Shown here piece after piece: positions 9,190 to 16,294 of a stretch of 64,000 bases of DNA (positions are counted from its first letter, which is position 1; the number at the start of each line of letters is the position of its first letter). The stretch lies in the NCBI RefSeq assembly GCF_002368415.1, contig NZ_AP018291.1, positions 62,001 to 126,000 on the forward strand. Reading direction: 5' to 3'. Position numbers and translations under genes: made by a program. The DNA is from Calothrix sp. NIES-4105 (GTDB taxonomy: Bacteria > Cyanobacteriota > Cyanobacteriia > Cyanobacteriales > Nostocaceae). The notes beneath the pieces were generated by a model. The model was given only the letters and a program-made list of their open reading frames with translations. It did no database searches and was not told the DNA's origin.

Positions 9190-9358
9190 AGTTAATCTTC
9201 ACTAGTTTACGCTTTGCGATTGCCTGCGTAGCTAATTATGATTAAATTGAAAATGATATATTAATAACATTGAAAAAAAATCATACAGTTAAGTATGATT
9301 AGATTGTCATATGCTATGCTAATTTATTTGATGCGTTGCATATGTAAATTAGTTTTAT

Positions 9359-10258
9359 TTAGTGAGATGAATATTTTAGGGTATCGACTGCGGCACCGAT
9401 GCTATTAAATTCATCAATTGCGTAGTGTTGTTCAATCATTACTTTGAATTGCTTCCGTGTATCTTGGATGTTGCGGAATAATTTGCTGCATTCTAGTATT
9501 ACTGATGTTTGACGCAGCGGGAATACCCATATTAATTTTTTGATTGAGTATACGTCGTTGGTATCCAGTAGGGTGTATGCTAGCAATTCGTAGAGATTTG
9601 TGGATTTGAACTCACGTTCTACAACTATGCTAACAATCGCGTCTCCAATAATTAAGTCGGCTTCGGCGCCACCAACTCTATTGCTAAGGTGAAACGTTGG
9701 GCTTATTACAGGTAAGCAATGAGGTTCCCATTTGTGACATCTAGCTAGATATTTTATGACCAGTTCTGCATCATTTATAGTATTGTTCCAGTTTTTAGTC
9801 CATTTTTTATCAGATACTACAGAGAAGATATCACTATTTCCGCTAAGAATGTGTTGACTTAGGCTTTTAAGAAACTTGTGTTCTTGCCCAAGCCGATACG
9901 AAATGTCACTGGCACCTGCTACTAGACATTGAATAGCCTCTTCGGTTATTGATTTAGTAAATACTCCAGTCATCCAATAATCGAATTCAGCTTTTTGGAT
10001 GTATTTACTAGCGTAAGTGCTTGCTATCCAATTTTTATCCCCGTTTATATACCCGATATGCTTGAGTAGCCCATATACAGCAGCAGCTTTGATTAAACCA
10101 ATGCCGCTTGACTTTAATGTTTCACCCGTTTGTAAGGAATTTGCTATTGCTAAATGTTGATTAGCATTGTTGATGATTTTATCGATTCCCGCGTTATGGC
10201 GTGCTTCAAACCATTCTAAAATTGGAGACTTTGCATTTATCTTCTTAGTTAGAGACAT
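9359..10258 (-). CDS. hypothetical protein with degenerate nuclease-fold-like C-terminus
   Basis: 299 residues from the ATG at 10258. An ORF start 63 bases further upstream exists, but the paralogue at 8071 supports MSLT as the true start. The N-terminal ~90 residues are a helical domain shared with that truncated paralogue. Near residues 205-255 the order GGAEADLIIGD, IVSIV and ELLAYTLL resembles PD-(D/E)XK nuclease-like proteins with A-D-L-I-I-D-x-x-x-I-x-I-K and a Q/E-L-x-x-Y helix. The lysine position appears as valine, so catalysis is doubtful. This is an inference from pattern only. It is transcribed leftward downstream of the 10334-10792 gene. Confidence 0.5.
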   Translation of the reverse strand: MSLTKKINAKSPILEWFEARHNAGIDKIINNANQHLAIANSLQTGETLKSSGIGLIKAAAVYGLLKHIGYINGDKNWIASTYASKYIQKAEFDYWMTGVFTKSITEEAIQCLVAGASDISYRLGQEHKFLKSLSQHILSGNSDIFSVVSDKKWTKNWNNTINDAELVIKYLARCHKWEPHCLPVISPTFHLSNRVGGAEADLIIGDAIVSIVVEREFKSTNLYELLAYTLLDTNDVYSIKKLIWVFPLRQTSVILECSKLFRNIQDTRKQFKVMIEQHYAIDEFNSIGAAVDTLKYSSH

Positions 10259-10333
10259 AGTTTTATACTTCAATACTTTACTATTAATTGCGTAAGCATT
10301 GGTATGGCTCCCAAGAGCCACACCGTTCGTTAG

Positions 10334-10792
10334 TTATTGAGGCGAGATATTTGGAATGTGGTTTTCTGCACGTGCTATTGCTTCGCGGATAGTTAGTATA
10401 TCATCAGCTAGTTTTTTACTTGCCTCAACGCTGATTTTTGAAAATTCATCCTTACTCAAAGATTGAAATAAGTTGCTAAGTACTGTATAGGTGCCAAGTA
10501 GTTCTTGGTGACAACGGTAATAAGGTGAATTTGGCAATACTGTTTCAGTATTGAATAGAGACGCAAAATATCCAAATAACCAAGAATCATTGACGGTGTT
10601 GTAATCTTGGTTAGGGTCAAACTCTTCGGGACTACCATTTTCTTCTTCCATACTTTTTGCTAGCTGGTGTTTATCTTCTATGTTGGGAAGAATCTCACTT
10701 AAATCGTAGTCATTACACGAACGATTTGCGTATTCTTCTGATGCCATTTTTAGTAGATTGGCAACTAATGGATAGTATTTTGGGTCAATCAT
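10334..10792 (-). CDS. hypothetical acidic protein
   Basis: A 152-residue acidic, helical protein. The central N-D-S-W-L-F-G-Y-F-A segment recalls the D-Q-S-W-L-L-G-R-L-G segment repeated in the 15723-16262 protein, so the two may be distant relatives. No domain is recognised. ATG at 10792; the next leftward gene's ATG lies 75 bases after its stop. Confidence 0.5.
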   Translation of the reverse strand: MIDPKYYPLVANLLKMASEEYANRSCNDYDLSEILPNIEDKHQLAKSMEEENGSPEEFDPNQDYNTVNDSWLFGYFASLFNTETVLPNSPYYRCHQELLGTYTVLSNLFQSLSKDEFSKISVEASKKLADDILTIREAIARAENHIPNISPQ

Positions 10793-10986
10793 ATGTTCGT
10801 AAGTAGTAATTTTTTATAAAGACTCATAATTTTTAATAAGTCTTTATATTGTTATAGTTTTAGGAGTCTAACTTATACTGCTGCGGAAATACTTTTCATT
10901 TGTTTACAAACATCGTATAGTTTATGTTGCAGCATGGGATAAAGTTTCACAAATGGGTCATATATTTTGATTAGTTCTTCGTAAAA

Positions 10987-11568
10987 TCATAACAAAAGTT
11001 TCTTGCTTTTTTCTGTCATGGGAAGTATTAAGTAGTCATATCCACTTGCTGTTTTGTCAGCAGCGGAGATTAGTGTAGCACCAAGTTTTATATCTTCTGG
11101 GCAATTTATCAAAGAATTGATATATGCCTTACATTGTTGTTTTTTGGGAGCCTTGGGCAGGTCAGGATTGTATTCGCTTTCAGTTAACTGTACAACGAGG
11201 CGCCGCACGGGTAAACCGAATAAGTATTCAATAGTATTGGCATTGTACTGAGTATCCTCTATTGCGTCGTGCATAGCAGCAGCAATGAGAATTGTTTCGT
11301 CTGTTATTTCAGCATCTAGCAATATTCCCACAACATCAAGTAGGTGGCAGAAATAAGGTACTAATGTAGTATTTGAGCCAATGCGTCGTGCCTGATAGTT
11401 GTGAGCATCTAACGCATGACCAAGGGCGCCGATAACTAATGATGGCATTATTTTAGGTGTAATGTGAGGGAAGAAACCTCTTTCAATACCGTCTCCTACT
11501 TGCATACCATAGTTTAATTCTTCTACTGTTTTTAGCAGTTTCGGTTCATCATTGCCGTGCTTCTTCAT
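10987..11568 (-). CDS. HD-domain (p)ppGpp hydrolase-like protein, probably prematurely stopped
   Basis: The 193-residue protein has the order expected of small alarmone hydrolases (MESH1/SAH, RelA/SpoT HD domain). These are A-H-N-Y-Q-A-R-R-I-G, a metal-ligand histidine in YFCHLLD, the HD pair with downstream ED in AMHDAIEDT, and an aspartate in SAADKT. Such enzymes remove the 3'-pyrophosphate of ppGpp. The gene stops at TGA (10987-10989), but the same frame continues for 37 sense codons to TAA at 10873. That extension encodes an amphipathic FYEELIKIYDPFVKLYP-type helix, which is what the family's C-terminus should look like. I infer a nonsense mutation, readthrough or a base-call error. Confidence 0.7.
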   Translation of the reverse strand: MKKHGNDEPKLLKTVEELNYGMQVGDGIERGFFPHITPKIMPSLVIGALGHALDAHNYQARRIGSNTTLVPYFCHLLDVVGILLDAEITDETILIAAAMHDAIEDTQYNANTIEYLFGLPVRRLVVQLTESEYNPDLPKAPKKQQCKAYINSLINCPEDIKLGATLISAADKTASGYDYLILPMTEKSKKLLL

Positions 11569-11604
11569 CGCGTAAGATAATGCCTCTATCCCAACGACAC
11601 AAGT

Positions 11605-11682
11605 TTAAATTTGTTTGCCTTGTAGCATTTGAGTAAAAGCATCACGAAACGTTTCTGATAACAAAGGCGTTTTGTTGTTCAT
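11605..11682 (-). CDS. 25-residue small protein
   Basis: ATG at 11682 is preceded by AAAGGA with an 8-base spacer, a good ribosome binding site, and follows the stop of the 11687-12385 gene by 4 bases. The peptide begins MNNKTPLL and ends in an amphipathic FRDAFTQML helix. The tight spacing and clean signal favour real translation; the role is unknown. Confidence 0.45.
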   Translation of the reverse strand: MNNKTPLLSETFRDAFTQMLQGKQI

Positions 11683-11686
11683 TTTT

Positions 11687-12385
11687 TTATTCCTTTATAA
11701 ATCGAAGTTCGTCGTCAATATCCCAATACCACCAACCACCAGATATTGCTTTTAATTTTTGTAATTCTAATATTTGTGTGGCAGAAACTTTGCCCATACC
11801 ATACTGAACACTTTTGATTATACTATTGTCGTCGTGTTCATTAATTATTTGAAGTAAGGCATGTTCGTTACCAGTCAACCAACTGGCGTAATGACATTTT
11901 TCGCTAATATCACTCATCAAACCAAGCAATTTAATTGCCGCGTCGGGGTCGGGTGATTTAATTGCTTCAAGTGCATACGCCATATTCTCATCCCAGTCGG
12001 CTTCGTAATTTGAAAAAGTTGTATGAAGTAGTGGCGCACTGCTATCAAGCTCGACTAATTTACCATCCACTATCGTGACGGGCATATGTTTGTAATTTCC
12101 GGATAATGTAGCAATTGTGTGAGGAATTACATTTACATCTGATATTGGGTAAACATGATACGCTTTTTGGTTATAAAAGTAAATCCAATAAGGGTGCTGT
12201 GCGGCACCATTTTCAGTCAAGTATTCAGTATCTCGTTGAATAGGATTGGCTTGTTTTTGATTTGAATAAAGCCAAATTCCATTGATATTTTGAGTATATT
12301 TTTTTGTGTGTACCAGCGTTGTCCATTGCCCATTAATATTTTTGAGGCACATTGGAAAGCACACAGTGAGTGTTGTTTGTTGCAT
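11687..12385 (-). CDS. hypothetical protein, NGWW-tail family member 2
   Basis: This 232-residue protein is a clear paralogue of the gene at 12447-13163. Shared segments in order are an N-terminal beta-rich part, LTE-x-GA-x-x-HPYWIY (near 80), PVTIVDGKLVEL (near 122), W-x-x-N-x-x-x-ALxA, PDAAIKLLGL (near 165), S-A-T-Q-I and the terminal SGGWWYWD-x-D. The conserved aromatic tail may be a docking motif. ATG at 12385. It forms a run of leftward genes with 12447-13163 upstream and a 25-residue peptide gene downstream. The family is unknown to me. Confidence 0.65.
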   Translation of the reverse strand: MQQTTLTVCFPMCLKNINGQWTTLVHTKKYTQNINGIWLYSNQKQANPIQRDTEYLTENGAAQHPYWIYFYNQKAYHVYPISDVNVIPHTIATLSGNYKHMPVTIVDGKLVELDSSAPLLHTTFSNYEADWDENMAYALEAIKSPDPDAAIKLLGLMSDISEKCHYASWLTGNEHALLQIINEHDDNSIIKSVQYGMGKVSATQILELQKLKAISGGWWYWDIDDELRFIKE

Positions 12386-12446
12386 TTTTTTGTGATTGAA
12401 TTTGTGTGTAAGACCGCCTTACGTATTAATGAGGCAGTCAGTATTA

Positions 12447-13163
12447 TTAAGCGCGAGAAATAGTGAAGTGGAACATGCTTTTATCTGTGTCGTAAATCCA
12501 CCAACCACCGGAGCATATACGAAGTCGATTCATGTCCGCTATTTGTGTAGCGGTTATATACGAATCACCGTATTTGGTGTGTCTGATTGGCTTATTGCTG
12601 TTATGTGACGCAGCAGTAAGTATTTCTAGCAGTTCCCACTGACAACCGTCTTGCCATTTAGCACCCAAACATTTTTTGTTAATACTCATTACCAGTCCAA
12701 GTAATTGCACAGCTGCATCGGGTTTTGGGCTATTCATTGCTTGAAGTGCTATTTCCGCGTTTAGATTCCATTCAGCAATATTCATTGAGTATGGTGTGTA
12801 TATTGCTGGAGCGTCTTCTAGAAGTTCTACTAGTTTGCCGTCAATAATACTAACTGGAAGGAAATCGTACTTTTCATGGTCTACGATACCTGGAAATTCT
12901 TGTATACTCCATACCGGATATAATTTATACTCTTCATCATTGAAGGCATAAATCCAATAAGGGTGGGTGAGGGCGCCAAGTTCTGTTAGGTAAATTGCGC
13001 TTTCTCCATACCCAACTGGGTTTGCTGGCACTATTGATTTTTCTTGTTGTGATAGTGATACCCATTCTTTATTATTACGATAGAATACTTCTTTGGATAC
13101 TGTTTTTCTGTAGGCACCATCGATGAATATGGTTTTAGGATTGTAAATTATGAGTGTTTCCAT
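12447..13163 (-). CDS. hypothetical protein, NGWW-tail family member 3
   Basis: The 238-residue protein aligns along its length with the 11687-12385 protein: LTELGALTHPYWIY, PVSIIDGKLVEL, PKPDAAVQLLGL, ITATQIADMNRLR and a final SGGWWIYD. The two probably arose by tandem duplication, separated by only 61 bp. The more divergent 8359-9189 protein is a third member. There is no signal peptide or membrane segment, so it is probably cytoplasmic. ATG at 13163; the gap to the 13232 gene is 68 bp. Confidence 0.65.
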   Translation of the reverse strand: METLIIYNPKTIFIDGAYRKTVSKEVFYRNNKEWVSLSQQEKSIVPANPVGYGESAIYLTELGALTHPYWIYAFNDEEYKLYPVWSIQEFPGIVDHEKYDFLPVSIIDGKLVELLEDAPAIYTPYSMNIAEWNLNAEIALQAMNSPKPDAAVQLLGLVMSINKKCLGAKWQDGCQWELLEILTAASHNSNKPIRHTKYGDSYITATQIADMNRLRICSGGWWIYDTDKSMFHFTISRA

Positions 13164-13231
13164 AGGGTGTCGGTTTAAAACTTAAAAAGGTTATTTGCCA
13201 ACTACTAGATATTAATAATTGGCTAGAAAGA

Positions 13232-13807
13232 CTAGTCAAGGCAAGAATTAATACTTGGCAGAATTAGGTGGGGGCACCCATAAAGAGTTTCTGGGCATGA
13301 GAACATTGCATATCCACTTCTATTTGGATATTTTGAGCAGTACATATCGGAGATTTTGTATGTTAATGCCACATTTTCGGTAATGCATTCTGAGTCTAGT
13401 GGCATTTCATATTTAATATCGTACTTGCCGTGCTGTTTAAATAAGTATACTTTTGCGATATGTTTTGTTTTCTCCTTCGGAGACACTTCGTGAACGGCGC
13501 CTGGAGTAAATGCGTCATTACTAGTAAACGTTTCTTGATTTTGTTGATTCTTTACTAACACTGGATAGCCAACAGTGTTGGGGTTATCAGGTTCCATTGG
13601 CATCACTACCGTAAACCCATTTTCATTTTCACCTAACCAGTCTCCAACAATTCCTGGTAAAGACTTTTGTGTAGACAGTTCCCGTATTCTGTCGCCAATA
13701 GTGTAATAACTACCCTCGATTTCCTCTTTTGTGAGGTTGAGGATTGCCTCTGAATAATATTTACCTGATGCCTTGAAATAGATTAATCTAACTTGTTGTA
13801 CTCGCAT
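13232..13807 (-). CDS. hypothetical protein
   Basis: 191 residues, first in the leftward run that continues into the NGWW-tail genes. The sequence is beta-rich with several tyrosines (FKASGKYYSEA, KQHGKYDIKYEM) and a C-terminal cysteine trio (MYCSKYP, FSCPETLYGCPH) that could bind metal. No domain recognised. ATG at 13807. Its promoter would lie in the divergent region shared with the Xre regulator. Confidence 0.5.
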   Translation of the reverse strand: MRVQQVRLIYFKASGKYYSEAILNLTKEEIEGSYYTIGDRIRELSTQKSLPGIVGDWLGENENGFTVVMPMEPDNPNTVGYPVLVKNQQNQETFTSNDAFTPGAVHEVSPKEKTKHIAKVYLFKQHGKYDIKYEMPLDSECITENVALTYKISDMYCSKYPNRSGYAMFSCPETLYGCPHLILPSINSCLD

Positions 13808-14119
13808 ATTTATGATTGATGAAGTGTATACATAGTCAATGCGTTAGCATTAGTTAATGCACCTGGTCTATTTTTACTATCTATAGTAGTCAATGCGACC
13901 AAGCCGAAATCCCAGTTTTTATCAAACAATCCGAGCGCTCATCAATCAGACAAGCAGGGATGAATACCGCATGAGTCATGGCACTGTAAGGAATTCTTAT
14001 AAAACTGATACCCCAAAACAAAAACCTCGCCTAAGAAAATAAATAAGGTTCCCCAGATGCACTGATTCAATCAAGGTTGACTATACTAGCGTTGTATCTT
14101 AGAATCAAAATTGTCAAGC
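13808..14119. other. divergent promoter region
   Basis: About 310 bp separate the leftward 13807 gene from the rightward Xre gene. The right end holds the promoter/operator at 14067-14105. The left end carries a repeated AGTCAATGCG (near 13835 and 13890) that could be a regulatory element; nothing else is recognised. Confidence 0.4.
14067..14105 (+). promoter_or_regulatory. promoter with overlapping palindromic operator for the Xre gene
   Basis: TTGACT at 14077-14082 and TAGAAT at 14100-14105 are separated by 17 bp, a good vegetative promoter. The near-palindrome TCAATCAAGGTTGA (14067-14080) overlaps the -35 box and matches the perfect palindrome at 14413-14426 with one base different. Binding of the adjacent Xre protein here would block transcription, so autorepression is inferred. 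Confidence 0.6.
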
Positions 14120-14407
14120 ATGGTTGAAAAAAAAGTGATTACTACTATAGATATTACAGATGTCGCTTATGTAAAATGGCGCCCAGAAATGATTGCTGCT
14201 ATTAAAGGTAAAATGGAGGAACAGGGATACCGCTCAGTACGCACACTAGCCCAAAATATAGGGACTAGTCACGAGAATCTATATAAATACATGAATGGCA
14301 AATACCACATGATTTCCGTTGAACTACTGAATTCCCTGTGTAGTTCTTTATCCATTTCGATGGATACATTGATAAAAATTCATGAAATATCGGTCTATGA
14401 TGGTTGA
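14120..14407 (+). CDS. Xre/Cro-type transcriptional regulator
   Basis: 95 residues from ATG 14120 (TTG at 14111 adds three). Residues about 35-85 form a Cro/CI-type helix-turn-helix: SVRTLAQNIGTSHENLYKYMNGK followed by a leucine-rich helix and ISMDTLIKI. The first 30 residues include VAYVKWRPEMIAAIKGKME, common to small plasmid- or phage-borne regulators. It probably represses its own promoter through the palindromes that flank the gene. The downstream genes at 14593-15601 may be under the same control. Confidence 0.7.
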   Translation: MVEKKVITTIDITDVAYVKWRPEMIAAIKGKMEEQGYRSVRTLAQNIGTSHENLYKYMNGKYHMISVELLNSLCSSLSISMDTLIKIHEISVYDG

Positions 14408-14412
14408 CTTAT

Positions 14413-14426
14413 TCAACCAAGGTTGA
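14413..14426. promoter_or_regulatory. perfect palindrome TCAACCAAGGTTGA, candidate Xre operator
   Basis: A 14-bp perfect palindrome just after the Xre stop codon, differing at one base from the copy over the Xre promoter. A TTGATA sequence overlaps its right half, so it may control a second transcript into the 14593 gene. Confidence 0.5.
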
Positions 14427-14446
14427 TATATTTATAAATGTAAGGG

Positions 14447-14547
14447 GGTGGAGGAAACGAAATCCCTGCACAGTAAGGGATAGCGGGTGAGTGAAGTTTG
14501 CTTGTTATCTCTCATAATTTAAATCAAATACAGGCACCTCCTCCGCC
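14447..14547 (+). ncRNA. candidate structured leader upstream of the 14593 gene
   Basis: GGTGGAGG (14447-14454) can pair over all 8 bases with CCTCCGCC (14540-14547), one pair being G-U. Inside, ATCCCT (14462-14467) pairs with AGGGAT (14476-14481) across an 8-base loop. The element ends 45 bases before the next start codon. It matches no RNA family I know; it could be a regulated leader or chance pairing. Confidence 0.3.
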
Positions 14548-14592
14548 AAGATTGAGCGCCTGTATATCCTCGTTCTTAAGGACATAACAATA

Positions 14593-15138
14593 ATGCAAGT
14601 TCTTGAAATAAAAAACAACCCCTGGACATTAGCCGAAAGACAAATTTTGAGTGCGATTGTAAATGAAGCGCTTTCGATTCAATTAGATGCGGCGAATATA
14701 ATAGGTGCCGTGACAAGTGGTAGCGAGTGTGAAGTTATATGGTGTGTGGAGGGTGAGCGCAATTCTTTCTGGTTTCCCACCGCATGGTTTCGCGAGCGCG
14801 TACAGTTTAAGAAAGCAGAGCGCGAAGCTCGCCACGGGGAGTACTCCCTGTGGCAGACTTCGCAAGAATTAGTAGCAGAATGCAAAAAGCGCAATTTTGC
14901 CATTCTTCCTATTTTTGATACAGAAGAATGTTGGCACATTGTTAAGCTAATCGGCAACCGTTATGTTGGACAAATTGCTTGGGTTAACGGTGCTTGGATG
15001 ATTCGGAATTCTAATACTGATTGGAAAAACGCAGGCAAGCAAGTTCACGATGCTATTTTTAGCTTGTGGATGTTAGAAGTTGCGAAGCTCGCCACAGGGA
15101 GTACCAAGAGTGGCAGACTTCGCGCAGTCTTAGCATAA
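14593..15138 (+). CDS. hypothetical protein containing two copies of a 42-bp repeat
   Basis: 181 residues, no recognised domain. Tryptophan-rich segments (VIWCVEGERNSFWFPTAWF, CWHIVKLIG, WVNGAWMIRN) suggest a compact beta-rich fold. Two 42-bp palindromic repeats lie inside the gene, at 14822-14863 and 15082-15123. They are read in different frames, giving EAREARHGEY...LWQTSQ in the middle and VAKLATGSTKSGRLR at the C-terminus. The repeats therefore look inserted and tolerated, and the original protein was probably shorter. ATG at 14593 follows the structured leader. Confidence 0.5.
   Translation: MQVLEIKNNPWTLAERQILSAIVNEALSIQLDAANIIGAVTSGSECEVIWCVEGERNSFWFPTAWFRERVQFKKAEREARHGEYSLWQTSQELVAECKKRNFAILPIFDTEECWHIVKLIGNRYVGQIAWVNGAWMIRNSNTDWKNAGKQVHDAIFSLWMLEVAKLATGSTKSGRLRAVLA
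14822..14863. repeat. 42-bp palindromic repeat, copy 1
   Basis: Begins GCGAAGCTCGCCAC and ends TGGCAGACTTCGC, so the ends form an imperfect hairpin. It has the same length and ends as the copy at 15082-15123; only the loop differs. Short palindromes with GCGAAG ends are widespread in filamentous cyanobacteria. Confidence 0.75.
15082..15123. repeat. 42-bp palindromic repeat, copy 2
   Basis: Same 14-base start and 13-base end as copy 1 with a diverged loop. It is read in a different frame of the host gene and supplies most of the last 20 residues. Confidence 0.75.
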
Positions 15139-15154
15139 TAACGGCGCCATTATA

Positions 15155-15430
15155 TTGGCGCGCGAGAAACAATCAGTGGAAGCAAACCAAAAATTTGTAG
15201 ATACGATTAATGAGTTTAAGTTTAAATTTTCTGAGTTAGTTTCTGATGATGTGCAAACCGAGTTAGGTATTACTTTTCATGTTGATGAAAAAGGCAATGC
15301 CAATGCCCAGTTTACCTACTACGGCATTAAATCTACAATTAGCGTTTGGAATACTCATGATAATTTGTGGCAAATTCAATTTTCTGATTCTTATAGCCAC
15401 AATGCCTTACGCGCTAATTTACTTCTGTAA
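15155..15430 (+). CDS. small hypothetical protein
   Basis: 91 residues from TTG at 15155, the only reasonable start. A helical N-terminus (FVDTINEFKFKFSEL) is followed by alternating strands (ITFHVDEKGNANAQFTYYG, STISVWN). It is 16 bp after the 14593 gene and 3 bp before the next small ORF, so the three probably share a transcript. I do not recognise it. Confidence 0.45.
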   Translation: MAREKQSVEANQKFVDTINEFKFKFSELVSDDVQTELGITFHVDEKGNANAQFTYYGIKSTISVWNTHDNLWQIQFSDSYSHNALRANLLL

Positions 15431-15433
15431 ATA

Positions 15434-15601
15434 TTGCTTGTAGACCTTGGTAAAATTAAAAACAGTCTTAAAGATTTTACTGTGACGGTTGGTATTAAGG
15501 TTGTTGTGAAGGCGCCTTCACTTGAAGCAGCTTCATATGCAGCAGTGAATAAGGTAATGTCCGCAGGATACGAGATAGACTACGAAGCTACTTTCGGCTA
15601 A
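15434..15601 (+). CDS. 55-residue hypothetical protein
   Basis: TTG at 15434 opens a 55-residue frame with a regular pattern: a helix (LGKIKNSLKDF), strands TVTVGIKVVVKAPS, a helix AASYAAVNKVM and GYEIDYEATFG. The composition looks like a folded ferredoxin-like mini-domain rather than chance. The spacing to the preceding gene is 3 bases, suggesting coupled translation. Function unknown. Confidence 0.45.
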   Translation: MLVDLGKIKNSLKDFTVTVGIKVVVKAPSLEAASYAAVNKVMSAGYEIDYEATFG

Positions 15602-15722
15602 ATTCAAACCTACTCCCCTTTATAAGGGGCGCATACGAAAGTTAACAATAAATCAGTACTATTTATGGAGTGGTGCTTGAGAGCCTTTCAAGTTCATCAC
15701 TCCAATATTTTTGTGTGTAGAT

Positions 15723-16262
15723 TTATTTATTGGCTAATGCTTGGATTAAGGCGCCGCAGTTACTACGGTCAAGTTGATGCAGTCTGTTCCGTACTTCATC
15801 GGCTGTGTCGGATGCGGAAATATCTCCTTCGCAGTGATGCTCATAGTAAAAGTCACCCATCATCCCAAGTAGCCAAACTTGATCAACTTCATTCATGTTT
15901 TGCATTAAGTCACCAAACAATAAATGAATATCATTAATTAGTGAATTGTTGTAGTTGCAAGACCAATAACCCAGTGGTTTTGACGCTGATTTATTGCCAA
16001 TGGCTTGGATTAGACAAGCCAACTGATGTTTTGGTAATTCCTCCAGTCTGTCACGCACTACCTGGGCTGCTTTTGATGGAGGATGTTGACACCATCTCAG
16101 CCAATAATGAGAACCGAGGCGCCCAAGTAACCAAGATTGGTCATATTCATCCATGTCTTGCAATTCGTTGTAATGTTGGGCAATATAAGAAATTAAGGGG
16201 TTAGCGTAATCGCATCCCCAATAGCCTAAACTTTGCATTCCGTGAAATTTATGAGTTTTCAT
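15723..16262 (-). CDS. hypothetical protein with two ~85-residue internal repeats
   Basis: 179 residues from ATG 16262 (TTG 16277 is longer). Both halves carry LGYW-x-C-x-Y-x-N-x-LI, then M-x-E-x-DQ-x-WLLG, then a V-R-x-RL-x-x-L helix and a final LIQA-x-NK. The first repeat spans about residues 10-95 and the second about 97-179. The protein is helical and cytoplasmic. A weakly similar D-S-W-L-F-G segment occurs in the 10334-10792 protein. Family unknown to me. Confidence 0.6.
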   Translation of the reverse strand: MKTHKFHGMQSLGYWGCDYANPLISYIAQHYNELQDMDEYDQSWLLGRLGSHYWLRWCQHPPSKAAQVVRDRLEELPKHQLACLIQAIGNKSASKPLGYWSCNYNNSLINDIHLLFGDLMQNMNEVDQVWLLGMMGDFYYEHHCEGDISASDTADEVRNRLHQLDRSNCGALIQALANK

Positions 16263-16294
16263 ATTTTCTATATTCAATTATCTTACTATCACTT

